A stretch of DNA of 64,000 nucleotides. Origin: CAVQBC01 sp963710665 (GTDB taxonomy: Bacteria > Actinomycetota > Thermoleophilia > Solirubrobacterales > Solirubrobacteraceae). The notes beneath the pieces are model-generated. The model was not told where the DNA came from. It did no database searches and saw only the letters and a list, made by a program, of their open reading frames with translations. Positions 1-11,810 of this stretch are shown here, piece by piece (positions within the stretch are counted from its first letter, which is position 1; every line of letters starts with the position of its first letter). The position numbers were made by a program, and so were the translations under genes. The DNA is taken from NCBI GenBank assembly GCA_963710665.1, contig CAVQBC010000004.1, positions 620,001-684,000 on the forward strand. The letters run 5' to 3'.

Positions 1-16
1 GCCTCGTCGAGTCGGG

Positions 17-2255
17 TCAGGCCTTGCCGGGCGCCTCGGCCGGCTCGGCCGGCTCGGCCGCCGGGCGGCGCGGCGTCTCGGTGTCGCCGTGCGGCGGCTC
101 GATGGTGATGTCGGGGAGCAGGCGGTCGAGCCACCGCGGGAGGTACCACGACTTCTCGCCCAGGAGGGTGAGGAGCGCCGGCACGAGCGTCATCCGCACG
201 ATCAGCGCATCCGTGAGGATCGCGACCGCGAGCAGGATCCCGAACTCCTTCGGGATGCGGTCGACGCTCAGGATGAACGCCGCGAACACCGTGCCCATGA
301 TGATCGCCGCGGCGACGACCACCCGCCCGATCGCGGCGATGCCGTGCTCGACCGCCGCGCGCGTCCTGAGGCCGTTGACGTGCTCCTCACGGATCCGGCT
401 CATGAGGAACACCATGTAGTCCATCGAGAGCCCGAAGAGGATCGCGAAGGCGATCGGTGGGACGAACGTCTCGATCGGCCCGGTCCGGTCGAGCCCGGTG
501 ATGCCGAGCAGGTGGCCCTCCTGCACCACCAGCGTGAGCACGCCGAAGCCGACGAACGCGGAGAGGATCGTGGTGATCGCCGCAGTGGCGGAGATCACGA
601 TCGACCGGAACGCCATGGCCAGGACGATGAGCGTCACGCCGACGATGTAGAGCAGGAACAGCGGCAACCGCTCCATGATCCGGTCGGCGATGTCCTTGAA
701 GGCCGCGGTCTGGCCGGAGACGTAGGCGACCGCGGCGCTGCCCCCGGTCGCGGCCGGCACGACCTCCGTCCGCAACCGGTCGACGACGTCATCGGTCGCC
801 TTGTCCTGCGGCGCCGACTTCGGGGTCACGAAGACGATGCCGACCGACTTGTCCTTGTTGAGCTGCGGCTCGCCGACGGACGCCACGCCGGGAAGGCCCT
901 CGACGCGGTCGTGGATCCGCTGCGGCGCCTGCGCGTCGCCGTTGGTGTCGACGACGATCGGGATCGGGCCGTTGAAGCCCGGCCCGAAGCCGGAGGCCAG
1001 CAGGTCGTACGCCCGGCGGCTGGTCTGCTGGGTGGGCTGCGTACCCTGGTCGGCGGCGCCGAGGCGCACCATCAGCGACGTCGAGGCCAGCGCGAGGATC
1101 AACACCACGACGACGGGGAAGACGAACCGCGCGTTGGCGGTCACGAAGCGGCCCCAGCGCGCGACGAGCGTCTTGTCGCGCGCGGCCTCGGAGTCGTCCA
1201 GCGGGCGCAGGAAGGGCACCTTCAGCCGGTCGACCTTGTGGCCGAGCAGCGCCAGCGCGGCGGGGAGCAGCGAGTTCGCGAGGAACACGGTGGTGAGGAC
1301 GCCGAGGGCGCTGCCGATGCCGAGCTTGGTGATGAAGTCGAGCCCGATGAAGGCCAGGCCGGTCACCGAGATCGCGACCGTCAGACCGGCGAAGAGGACG
1401 GCGCGGCCCGCGGATGCCCCGGCCTCGGCGGCGGCCTCCCTTGGTGGGAGCCCCTCGTGCAGCAGCTGCCGGAAGCGGGTGACGATGAAGAGCGAGTAGT
1501 CGATGCCGACGCCGAGCCCGATCATCGAGACGAGGATCGGCGTGATCGTGTTGATGTCGGTCAGCCCGGCGAGGATGTAGAGCAGCAGGAACGCGGTCAC
1601 CAGCGCGCTGATCGCCAGCGCGATCGGGATCAGCATCGCGGTGAACGTGCGGAACACGATCAGCAGCACGACGATCGCCGCGAGCAGGCCGAGGATCTCG
1701 GAGGTCCCCTGCTCGATGGGCGGGAACTCCGCCTCGCCGTTGTACTCGACCGTCACGCCCGCGGGCTGGACGACGTTGCGGACCGCGTCCTCCACCGCGA
1801 CGACCTGGTCGCGGTCCTTGTCCTCGATCGTCTCGTTGAACTGCGCCTCCGCGTAGGCGATGCGCCCGTCCTTCGAGAACGTCTGCGGGCTGAAGGGGTC
1901 GCCCACGCTGTCGAGCCCCGCCTTGCCGTCATGGGGCTTGAACTCGGAGGAGCGGATCTTCGCGATCGCCTCCTCGACCGCCGCCTTGCGCGCGGGCGTG
2001 TCGAGCCGTTGGCCCTCCGGCGCCGCGAAGACGACGTTCAGCACCGCGCCCTGCTCGGACGCGAACTTCGACTCGAGCAGGTTGGTGGCCTTCTGCGTGT
2101 CCGACCCCGGGATCTCGAACTCGTCGCGCAGCGACCCGCCGACCGTCCCCACGAGGCGCGATCAGGACGATCAGGATGCCCACCCACGCGCCGACGACGC
2201 GCCATGGATGCATGGCGCAGCGGCGCACCCAGCGCGCCCAGGCGCCGGTCGACAA
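17..2255 (-). CDS. MMPL/RND-family membrane transporter (apparent frameshift)
   Basis: Large inner-membrane exporter of the MMPL type (lipid or hydrophobic compound export driven by proton motive force), about 745 residues when repaired. Two halves each carry an extracellular loop followed by a block of membrane helices. The DYSLF and DYMVF motifs, typical of the proton-relay helix, sit in the first and second block. The N-terminus (TTG start at 2255, MSTGAWARWVRR then a hydrophobic helix) is in a different frame from the rest (in frame from 2152). Removing one C near 2155-2160 restores LIALVGTVGGSLRDEFEIPG, the usual family N-terminus. The total length, 3n+1, agrees with a single insertion. 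The stop is at 17-19. It is unrelated to the amine genes and probably belongs to the flanking chromosome. The substrate cannot be predicted. Confidence 0.85.
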
Positions 2256-2375
2256 GACGCTGGTGAGCGGAACGGCGTTCGGAAGCGGGGTGTTCGGTCA
2301 TTCCGAGCCCTTCGGGTTGCGCGGCAGAACGGTCGCAAGAGCGTCCCCGGCAGGCCGTAGGGGGTCCAGCGGGGG

Positions 2376-2396
2376 TGCCCGGTGTGTCCCCGGGCA
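2376..2396 (-). terminator. Possible terminator hairpin after the DMT transporter
   Basis: An inverted repeat TGCCCGG / CCGGGCA with a 7-base loop lies 38 bases past the stop of the transporter at 2435, in the gap before the MMPL gene. There is no T-tract. In this GC-rich genome a bare hairpin is only weak evidence. Confidence 0.3.
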
Positions 2397-2434
2397 GCCG
2401 TCCGCACCGGGGCGGTACGGTTAGCCGCCGGTCG

Positions 2435-3295
2435 CTAGCCGCCGACGAGCCCGAGCGTGGCGACGCTCACCAGCACGAGCCCGATGCCGACCCACTGCAG
2501 GGCGGCCGGGCGCTCCTCGAGCAACAGGACGCCGAGCACGATCGGCACCACCGCGTAGGGCGCGGCGGCGCCGGCCACGATCGCGGTGTCGGCGTGGCCG
2601 GTGCCGACGTTGAACGCCACGTAGCCGCCCGTGTCCAGCAGGGCCAGCAGGACGATCACCGGCAACAGGCGCGCCGTCACGAGGCGGGGCGAGCCGCGCA
2701 GGTCGCCGGCCAGCGCCGCGGCCAGCACGACCAGGGTGGACGCGCGCCCGAGGAAGATCGGCAGCAGCCAGCCGAGGTCGTCGGCGTAGTAGGCGAGGCC
2801 GAAGACGAACCCGCCGAGCGTGACCATGGCGAGGATCGCCAGCAGCACGCCCTGGGGCCGGGCGGAGTCGCGCATCCGCACCGAGGCGAGGTCCGAGGAG
2901 GCGAGCATGACCCCGCCGACGGCGAGCACCACAGCGCCCGCCTCGAGCACCGACAGCGTCTCGTCGAGGACGATGAGCGCCAGCACCACGGTGGTCGCGG
3001 CGTAGCCCGAGACCACCGGGCTGACGATCGAGATCGGCCCGATGGCCAGCGCCCGATAGAAGGCCAGGTATGCCACGGCGCCGACCGCGCCGACCAGCGC
3101 GAGCACCAGTACCTGCTCGCCGCCGGCGCGGCCCAGGTCGCTCGTGGCGAAGACCGCGATCCCGAGCAGGACCACGGCCACCACGTGGAACCCGAGCACG
3201 ACGCGCAGCGCCCCGACCTCGCGCGACGCCAGGGCCGCGCTGTAGTCGGCGAGGCCCCAGAGGAGCGCCGCCGTCAGCCCGAGGGCGACGCCCAC
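2435..3295 (-). CDS. EamA/DMT-superfamily transporter
   Basis: 286-residue integral membrane protein with about ten hydrophobic helices arranged as two EamA repeats (roughly residues 1-135 and 145-284). It begins MGVALGLTAALLWGLADY and ends in a helix, as is typical for metabolite exporters of this superfamily. The GTG start at 3295 is forced by an in-frame stop at 3320-3322, but it has no Shine-Dalgarno (SD) sequence. A strong GGAGGAGGAG followed by ATG (3325-3327) lies just upstream in another frame. Either a 17-codon leader is translated, or a base is missing and the protein really starts there. An 18-bp operator shared with the amine genes (3344-3361) lies directly upstream, so the gene is probably in that regulon. 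The cargo is unknown. Confidence 0.85.
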   Translation of the reverse strand: MGVALGLTAALLWGLADYSAALASREVGALRVVLGFHVVAVVLLGIAVFATSDLGRAGGEQVLVLALVGAVGAVAYLAFYRALAIGPISIVSPVVSGYAATTVVLALIVLDETLSVLEAGAVVLAVGGVMLASSDLASVRMRDSARPQGVLLAILAMVTLGGFVFGLAYYADDLGWLLPIFLGRASTLVVLAAALAGDLRGSPRLVTARLLPVIVLLALLDTGGYVAFNVGTGHADTAIVAGAAAPYAVVPIVLGVLLLEERPAALQWVGIGLVLVSVATLGLVGG

Positions 3296-3343
3296 CGGCC
3301 CGGCTGCCCGTCGCGATGATCACCCATGACCACTCCTCCTCCG

Positions 3344-3361
3344 GTGGACAAATAGGTTCGT
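3344..3361. promoter_or_regulatory. Amine-regulon operator, site 1
   Basis: GTGGACAAATAGGTTCGT is a weaker copy of the 18-bp dyad TTGGwCAAATTGGTwCAA found at six other places in the window. It lies directly upstream of the purine-rich SD (GGAGGAGGAG) in front of the DMT transporter. Confidence 0.5.
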
Positions 3362-3462
3362 ATCACAGGCCCGGAGCAGGGGCCGCGTGCTGCCGTGCGG
3401 AGGTGCGGACGGTGCCGTCCCCGCCCGCAGGCCGGGCGAGGGACGGCATCCGCCACGACTTG

Positions 3463-3480
3463 CTAGTGGCCGCCCACTAG
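3463..3480 (-). other. Hairpin overlapping the stop codon of the aminotransferase gene
   Basis: A perfect inverted repeat CTAGTGG / CCACTAG with a 4-base loop includes the TAG stop (3477-3479). It could act as a 3'-end structure or weak terminator. No T-run follows. Confidence 0.35.
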
Positions 3481-4619
3481 GCGCCGACCGTCGCGCGCTC
3501 GTCAGCGAGGACGGCGTCGAAGGCGGCGAGCACGCGGTCGGCCGTCTCGGTCGTCGCGTTGTAGCCCATGAGGCCGATCCGCCACATCGCGGGCGCCTCC
3601 GGCCCGAGGCCGCCGCCGACCTCGATCCCGTGCTCGCGCAGGATCCGGGTCTGCACCGCCTTGCCGTCGACCCCCTCGGGGATCCGCACGGCGGTGAGCG
3701 GCGCGAGCTGATGGTCCTGGTCGGCGAGCAGGGTGAGCCCGCGGTCGAGGACCTGGCGCTGGAAGTAGCCGCCGACCTCGTCGTGGCGCGCCACGCGCGC
3801 GTCGAGCCCCTCCTCCATGAGGCCGCGCAGCGCCTCGTGGAGGGCGTAGATGTGCAGGATCGGGACGGTGTTGTGGTAGACGACCGGCCGCTGGATCCAG
3901 TACTTCTCGAGCAGGTCGAGGTCGAACGAGTACGGCACCGGCGTCTTGCGGGAGCGGAAGCGCTCGAGCGCCCGCTCGGACACCGCGAGCGGGGACATGC
4001 CCGGCGGGGCGGCAAGGCACTTCTGCGTGCACGAGTAGGCGAAGTCGACGCCCCAGCCGCCGACGTCCAGCTCCACGCCGCCGAGCGACGTCACGCAGTC
4101 GGCCAGCAGCAGCGTGTCGCCGCCGCGGTCCTTCATCGCCGCGCCGAGCTCGGCGAGAGGATGCTCGACGCCCGTCGAGGTCTCGGCGTGGACGATGGCG
4201 AGCACGCGGGCATCCGGATTCTGGTCCAGCGCCTCGAGGAGCCGCTGGTTGTCGATCGACTCACCCCAGTCGCCCTCGACCCCCACGACGTCGACGCCGT
4301 AGCGCTTGGCGATCTCGACGATGCGGCGGCCGAAGAAGCCCGTGTAGCCGATGATCGCCTTGTCGCCGGCCTCGAGGAGGTTGGCGATGCCGGTCTCCAT
4401 GCCGGAGGTGCCGGTGGCCTGCAGCGGGAACACGAGCCCGTCGGGCGCGCGATACGCCTGACGGAGCAGGTCGACGACCTCGAGCAGGATGTCGTGCATG
4501 TCCGGGTCGAGGTGGCTGAGCATCGGCTTCTGCATGGCCGCGAGCACCGCCGGATCGACGTTGCTGGGGCCGGGGCCGCAGAGCAGACGGACTGGAGGAT
4601 CGATCGGAGAAATGGTCAT
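3477..4619 (-). CDS. sgaA: Serine--glyoxylate aminotransferase (class V, serine cycle)
   Basis: 380-residue PLP enzyme of aminotransferase class V. It starts with the family motif LLCGPGPSNV (12-21). The PLP lysine is K200 in YSCTQKCLAAPPG, and the preceding Asp of LLLADCVTSLGG (171-180) would hold the pyridine ring. Relatives are alanine/serine-glyoxylate aminotransferases. Sequence alone does not fix the donor, but the divergent neighbour is malyl-CoA lyase followed by ppc and mtkAB, and hydroxypyruvate reductase is 7 kb away. Conversion of serine plus glyoxylate to hydroxypyruvate plus glycine in the serine cycle is therefore the best reading. ATG start; divergent from the malyl-CoA lyase across a 152-bp promoter region. 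Confidence 0.9.
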   Translation of the reverse strand: MTISPIDPPVRLLCGPGPSNVDPAVLAAMQKPMLSHLDPDMHDILLEVVDLLRQAYRAPDGLVFPLQATGTSGMETGIANLLEAGDKAIIGYTGFFGRRIVEIAKRYGVDVVGVEGDWGESIDNQRLLEALDQNPDARVLAIVHAETSTGVEHPLAELGAAMKDRGGDTLLLADCVTSLGGVELDVGGWGVDFAYSCTQKCLAAPPGMSPLAVSERALERFRSRKTPVPYSFDLDLLEKYWIQRPVVYHNTVPILHIYALHEALRGLMEEGLDARVARHDEVGGYFQRQVLDRGLTLLADQDHQLAPLTAVRIPEGVDGKAVQTRILREHGIEVGGGLGPEAPAMWRIGLMGYNATTETADRVLAAFDAVLADERATVGA

Positions 4620-4771
4620 AAATCCCCACCATGCCCGATGACCAGGGGGGCCGCAACCGAAATCTCGCGCGCAAGCACGGGGCAGATCAATACATTGGCC
4701 CAGGCATCGGGGGCATGCGAATTCCTCTATCCCCGGTTGTTATGCAGGCCTCGGGGAAGTCTACTTGTCAC
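4620..4771. promoter_or_regulatory. Divergent promoter region sgaA / malyl-CoA lyase
   Basis: The 152-bp gap is distinctly richer in A+T than the flanking genes and must hold both promoters. At 4685-4704 GATCAA and ATTGGCCCA resemble the two halves of the amine operator but are separated by three extra bases, so it is only a possible weak site. No clear -35/-10 pair could be assigned. Confidence 0.5.
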
Positions 4772-5875
4772 ATGACCCGTCAGAACGCGCCCCGCCTTCA
4801 CCGCTCCGAACTCGCCGTCCCCGGCAGCAACGTCCGCATGCTCGAGCGTGCGCCAGACGCCGGCGCCGACATCGTGATGCTCGACCTCGAGGACGCCGTC
4901 GCCCCCGACGACAAGGAGCGCGCGCGCATCAACATCATCGATGCGCTGCGCGAGCTCGACTGGTCGAAGTGCTCCGTGTCGCTGCGCATCAACGGCCTCG
5001 ACACCCACTACTGCTACCGCGACATCGTCGACGTGGTCGAGCAGGCCGGCGACGAGATCGACACGATCATGATCCCCAAGGCCTCAGGTGCGGGCGACGT
5101 GCACCTGGTCGCCACGCTGCTGACGCAGATCGAGGACGCGACGGGGCTGCAGGGCAAGATCGGCATCTCGGTGCTCATCGAGACGGCCATGGGCATGGCC
5201 AAGGCCAACGAGATCGCCGGCTCGGCGCCGGATCGCATGGAGGCGATGGTCTTCGGCGTGGCCGACTACGCCGCCTCGCTGCAGAGCCACACGACCTCGA
5301 TCGGCGGCGCCACGCCGGACTACGCGGTGCTCACCGACGCCAACGGCAGCGAGGCCCGCGAGTGGCACTGGGGCGACCAGTGGCACTACGCGCTCTCGCG
5401 CGTCGCGGTGGCCTGCCGCGCCCACGGCCTGCGCCCGATCGACGGCCCGTTCGGCGACTTCAACGACGCCGAGGGCTACAAGGCCGCCGCGCGCCGCGCC
5501 GCCGTGCTCGGCTACGAGGGCAAGTGGGCGATCCACCCCTCGCAGATCGAGCTGGCCAACGACGTCTTCACGCCCGATCACCACGTCGCCGAGCAGACCC
5601 GCCGCATCGTCGACGCGATGCGCGACGCCGCCGCGAAGGGCAAGGGCGCCGTCTCGCTCGACGGGCGGCTGATCGACGCCGCCTCGATCCGCATGGCCGA
5701 GACCCTGCTCGCGAAGCTCGACCAGATCGAGGCCAAGGACGACGAGCACGAGGGCGATCGCGCGAGCGCGCGCCGCCAGAAGCTCTCGCGGCGCGAGGAG
5801 CGCCAGGCCGAGGTCGAAGGCTCCGACGACTCCAAGCCAGAGCCCGACCCCGAGCCGGCCCAGGCGGGCTCGTAG
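4772..5875 (+). CDS. mclA: L-malyl-CoA lyase (HpcH/HpaI aldolase family)
   Basis: 367-residue member of the HpcH/HpaI (CitE-like) aldolase family. It begins RSELAVPGSNVRML with the metal/CoA motif DLEDAVAPDDK at 38-48. It retains a catalytic-type arginine in SLRING, the metal-binding Glu in VLIETAMGM, and GKWAIHPSQI near 245, all characteristic of malyl-CoA/beta-methylmalyl-CoA lyases. It would split malyl-CoA to acetyl-CoA and glyoxylate, the last step of the serine cycle. The C-terminal 50 residues form a charged tail (RRQKLSRREERQ, then acidic) longer than in the family core. It is first in a same-strand run with ppc (5-base gap), mtkA, mtkB, a ferredoxin and a 3-hydroxyacyl-CoA dehydrogenase. 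Start chosen at ATG 4772, where homology begins. Confidence 0.9.
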   Translation: MTRQNAPRLHRSELAVPGSNVRMLERAPDAGADIVMLDLEDAVAPDDKERARINIIDALRELDWSKCSVSLRINGLDTHYCYRDIVDVVEQAGDEIDTIMIPKASGAGDVHLVATLLTQIEDATGLQGKIGISVLIETAMGMAKANEIAGSAPDRMEAMVFGVADYAASLQSHTTSIGGATPDYAVLTDANGSEAREWHWGDQWHYALSRVAVACRAHGLRPIDGPFGDFNDAEGYKAAARRAAVLGYEGKWAIHPSQIELANDVFTPDHHVAEQTRRIVDAMRDAAAKGKGAVSLDGRLIDAASIRMAETLLAKLDQIEAKDDEHEGDRASARRQKLSRREERQAEVEGSDDSKPEPDPEPAQAGS

Positions 5876-5879
5876 GCCG

Positions 5880-8569
<2,690 letters not shown>

Positions 8570-8570
<1 letters not shown>

Positions 8571-9763
8571 TGCGCTTCTTCGAGTACGAATCCCGTCGCG
8601 TCGTCGAGAAGGCCGGCATCCCGGTGTCGCCGCACGGCTTCGCCCGCACCGCCCTCGACGCGCGCAAGATCGCCGAGGAGATCGGCGAGCCGACCGTGAT
8701 CAAGTCGCAGGTGCTGACCGGCGGCCGCATGAAGGCGGGCGGCGTGAAGTTCGCCGACACGCCCGAGGAGGCCGAGCAGCACGCGGAGGAGATCCTCGCG
8801 CTGGAGATCAACGGCCACATGCCGCGCGGCGTGCTGGTCGACTCCCGCGTGGACGTCAAGCAGGAGTACTACGCCGGCGTCACGTGGGACGGGACGCGCA
8901 AGCGGCCCGTGCTGATCTTCTCCGACCAGGGCGGCATCGACATCGAGGAGGTCGACCCGGACCGGATCGCCCGCGCGCACTTCTCCACGCTGCGGCCGTT
9001 CGCCGACTACGAGGCCAAGCAGGTGATCGCCTCCCTCGGCGTGACCGGCCGCCAGATGACCCGGCTGATCCCCGTCCTCGTGGGGCTCGCGCGCCTGTGG
9101 AAGCAGTACGACATGACGCTCGCCGAGATCAACCCGCTGGCCGAGCTGAACGACGGGAGCTTCGTGGCCGTCGACGCCCACATGGACATGGAGAACGAGG
9201 CCCGCCCGCGCCAGCAGGCATTGCTCGAGGAGCTGGGCGTCGGCAAGGACGAGACCCGCCTCGCTCGCGAGCCGACCGCGTTCGAGATCGACGGCGAGGC
9301 CGTCGACGATATGGACCACCGCGGCGTCGCGGGCAACGTGACCGAGTTCGACGGCAACCTCGGGCTCGTGATCGGCGCGGGCGGCGGCTCGCTGACCCTC
9401 TTCGACGCGGTGCGCGCGCACGGCGGCGAGCCGGCGAACTACTGCGAGATCGGCGGCAACCCGTCGGTCGCGAAGGCCTGCGGGCTGACCAAGCTCGTGC
9501 TGCAGAAGCCCGGCGTCGAGAAGATCGCCGTGATGATGAGCATCGTCTCCAACACGCGGGTGGACATCGTCGCCCGCGGAGTCATCAAGGCCTGTGTCGA
9601 GCTGGGGTACGACCCGGCCGACAAGATCACGATCTTCCGCATCCCCGGGGCGTGGGAGGACGAGGGCTTCAAGATCCTCGACCACTACAACGTCCCCTAC
9701 GCGGACCGCTCCGTGTCACTCAACGAGGCCGCGCGGCAGGCCGTGGAGGCGCTGGACTCATGA
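8570..9763 (+). CDS. mtkA: Malate--CoA ligase beta subunit (ATP-grasp; SucC-like)
   Basis: 397-residue ATP-grasp protein of the succinyl-CoA synthetase beta-subunit family. The N-terminal nucleotide-binding domain holds IKSQVLTGGRMKAGG and the acidic metal-binding AEINPLAEL. The C-terminal ligase-CoA domain holds GAGGGSLTLFDAV and CEIGGNPSV. Paired with the alpha subunit it would make malyl-CoA from malate, CoA and ATP. The malate assignment rests on context (malyl-CoA lyase and ppc in the same operon); the sequence family also includes succinyl-CoA synthetases. It overlaps ppc by one base and mtkB by four (ATGA), so the two ligase subunits should be translationally coupled. Confidence 0.88.
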
Positions 9764-10677
9764 GCATCCTGATCGACGCAGACACGACGTTCATCGTCCA
9801 GGGCATCACCGGGCGAGAGGCCGTCAACCTGACCCGCGAGTGCCTCGACTACGGCGAGGGCGCGAAGGTCGTCGGCGGCGTGACCCCCGGGCGCCTGGGC
9901 CGCACGGTTCACGGCGTCCCGGTGTTCGACACCGTGCAGCAGGCGGTCGCCGACCACGGCGGCCCCATCTACGGGTCGGTCGTCACGGTACCCCCCGCCT
10001 TCACCAAGGACGCCGTCTTCGAGGCGATCGTCAACGGCGTCAAGCTGATCGTCATCGTCACCGAGCGGATCCCGCGCGGCGACGTCGCCGAGATGGTCGA
10101 GCTCGCCGAGGAGCACGGCGCGCGCATCATCGGCCCCAACTGCCTCGGGATCATCTCGCCCGACGTGGTCAAGATGGGCGGCATCGGCGGCCCGGCGGTC
10201 AACGCCGAGCAGGCCTACTCCAAGGGCCCGGTGGGCGTCATGAGCCGCTCCGGTGGCATGACGACCGAGATCTCCTCGACGCTGAGCGCCGCCGGGCTCG
10301 GCCAGTCGACCGCCGTGTCGATCGGCGGCGACCCGATCATCGGGTCGACCTACGCCGAGCTGATGCCGCTCTACGAGGAGGACCGCGAGACCGAGGCGAT
10401 CGTCATCTACACCGAGCCCGGCGGCCGCATGGAGGCCCAGCTGTCCAACTGGGTCAACGAGAACGACTCGCGGCTGCCGATCGTCGCCTTCATGGCCGGC
10501 CGGTTCATGGACGAGATGCCGGGCATGTCCTTCGGGCACGCCGGCACGATCGTCGAGGGCAAGGAGGACTCCGCCGGCGAGAAGATCGCCCGGCTCGAGG
10601 CCGCCGGCATCGCGATCGCCGAGCGGATCGAGGACATCCCAGAACTGGTGAAGGAGCGGATGGGGGCAGCGGCCTGA
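9760..10677 (+). CDS. mtkB: Malate--CoA ligase alpha subunit (SucD-like)
   Basis: 305 residues, family length about 290-300. The Rossmann-type CoA-binding domain shows VQGITGREAVN at the N-terminus and VGGVTPGRLG. The ligase domain carries GPNCLGIISP, and phosphohistidine His260 sits in SFGHAGTIV. It forms the active enzyme with the upstream beta subunit. The ATG start overlaps the mtkA stop (ATGA), and its own stop overlaps the next start (TGATG). As with the beta subunit, malate rather than succinate as substrate is inferred from the neighbouring malyl-CoA lyase and PEP carboxylase. Confidence 0.88.
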   Translation: MSILIDADTTFIVQGITGREAVNLTRECLDYGEGAKVVGGVTPGRLGRTVHGVPVFDTVQQAVADHGGPIYGSVVTVPPAFTKDAVFEAIVNGVKLIVIVTERIPRGDVAEMVELAEEHGARIIGPNCLGIISPDVVKMGGIGGPAVNAEQAYSKGPVGVMSRSGGMTTEISSTLSAAGLGQSTAVSIGGDPIIGSTYAELMPLYEEDRETEAIVIYTEPGGRMEAQLSNWVNENDSRLPIVAFMAGRFMDEMPGMSFGHAGTIVEGKEDSAGEKIARLEAAGIAIAERIEDIPELVKERMGAAA

Positions 10678-10904
10678 TGTTCATCGAGATCGAACTCACC
10701 GACGAGATCAAGTCCGACAAGGAGGCCGCGGAGCGGCTTTCGGAGACCTGCCCGGTCGACATCTACGCGCAGGGCGACGACGGCACCCTCGAGATCGTCG
10801 ACGAGAACGTCGACGAGTGCGTGCTCTGTCGCCTGTGCCTCGACGCCACGCCCGAGGGGGCGGTCACCGTCCGCCGCCTATACGATGACGGCAGACCACT
10901 ATGA
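10677..10904 (+). CDS. Small ferredoxin-like protein
   Basis: 75-residue acidic protein. Cysteines 48, 51 and 54 form CVLCRLC and Cys25 lies in ETCPVD, enough for one [4Fe-4S] cluster in the FixX/ferredoxin manner. The usual order is inverted (single CP first, CxxCxxC last) and there is no second cluster. It is coupled by one-base overlap to mtkB and by ATGA to the next dehydrogenase, so it is expressed with the serine-cycle genes. I know of no ferredoxin step in that cycle. It could serve an electron-transfer enzyme encoded elsewhere or act as a small accessory protein. Function unassigned. Confidence 0.75.
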   Translation: MFIEIELTDEIKSDKEAAERLSETCPVDIYAQGDDGTLEIVDENVDECVLCRLCLDATPEGAVTVRRLYDDGRPL

Positions 10905-11722
10905 GCGCCGAGGCCCACACGGACGAGCGCCTCGCCGTCATCGGCAGCGGCACGATCGCCTGCGGCCTCGCCGCCACCGCTGCGCGCCGCGGCCTGGTCA
11001 CCATGTGGGCGCGCTCGGACGCCTCGGCCGAGCGTGCCGAGCGCGCCGTGCACCGCGTGTGCCAGAAGCTCGAGGACGACGACGCGGCCGGCCGGGTGAG
11101 GGTGACCACCGACCTCGGCGCCGTCGGTGACTTCAGCTTCGCGATCGAGGCGATCGCCGAGGACCTCGAGGCCAAGCGGGCGATCGCCGCCGAGCTCGGC
11201 CGCCGCCTGAACCCCGAGGCCGTGCTGGCCACGACCACCTCGAGCCTGTCCGTGGACACGCTCGCCCGGGCCAGCGGCCGCCCGGAGCGCTACCTCGGCT
11301 TCCACGTGTTCCACCCGGTGCCGCGGATGCCGCTCGTGGAGCTCGCGTTCCCCTCCGTCGCCGACGCCGACACGCGCGCCCGCGCGTTCGCGCTGGCGGA
11401 GCAGCTCGAGAAGCGGCCCGTCGAGGTGCCGGACTCCGCGGGCTTCGTGGTCAACCGGCTGCTGTTCCCGTTCCTGCTCGACGCGGTCCGCCTGACCGAG
11501 ACCGCCGGCCTGGCCCCCGAGGACGTCGACGCGTGCATCACGCTCGGCGCGGGGCACCCGATGGGTCCCCTGACCCTCCTCGACTTCGTCGGCCTCGACG
11601 TCGCGGTCGCGATCGCGGAGTCGATCGGCGCCGACGTACCCGAGCGCCTGCGCGCGCTCGTCGCCGAGGGCGCCCTCGGGCGCAAGGCCGGGCGCGGCTT
11701 CTACACCTACGACGCCTCGTAG
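10901..11722 (+). CDS. 3-hydroxyacyl-CoA (3-hydroxybutyryl-CoA) dehydrogenase
   Basis: 273-residue NAD(P)-dependent dehydrogenase with an N-terminal Rossmann fold (VIGSGTIACG, 13-22), the catalytic His region GFHVFHPVPRMPLVEL (133-148), GFVVNRLLFP and a C-terminal dimerisation domain ending LGRKAGRGFYTYDAS, as in short single-function 3-hydroxybutyryl-CoA dehydrogenases. Being the last gene of the malyl-CoA lyase-ppc-mtkAB run, it could take part in turning acetyl-CoA back into glyoxylate (via acetoacetyl/hydroxybutyryl-CoA), as serine-cycle organisms need. No ethylmalonyl-CoA genes are seen here to confirm that. It could equally be a polyhydroxybutyrate or fatty-acid enzyme. Confidence 0.85.
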   Translation: MSAEAHTDERLAVIGSGTIACGLAATAARRGLVTMWARSDASAERAERAVHRVCQKLEDDDAAGRVRVTTDLGAVGDFSFAIEAIAEDLEAKRAIAAELGRRLNPEAVLATTTSSLSVDTLARASGRPERYLGFHVFHPVPRMPLVELAFPSVADADTRARAFALAEQLEKRPVEVPDSAGFVVNRLLFPFLLDAVRLTETAGLAPEDVDACITLGAGHPMGPLTLLDFVGLDVAVAIAESIGADVPERLRALVAEGALGRKAGRGFYTYDAS

Positions 11723-11810
11723 GCCGCCGCGGGGGTCAGCCCTCCGGCAGCGGCGCGTCGAGGCCGAACGGTGGCGAATCCGGTTTCCGGCGCGGTGCCG
11801 GGCTCGGCGG

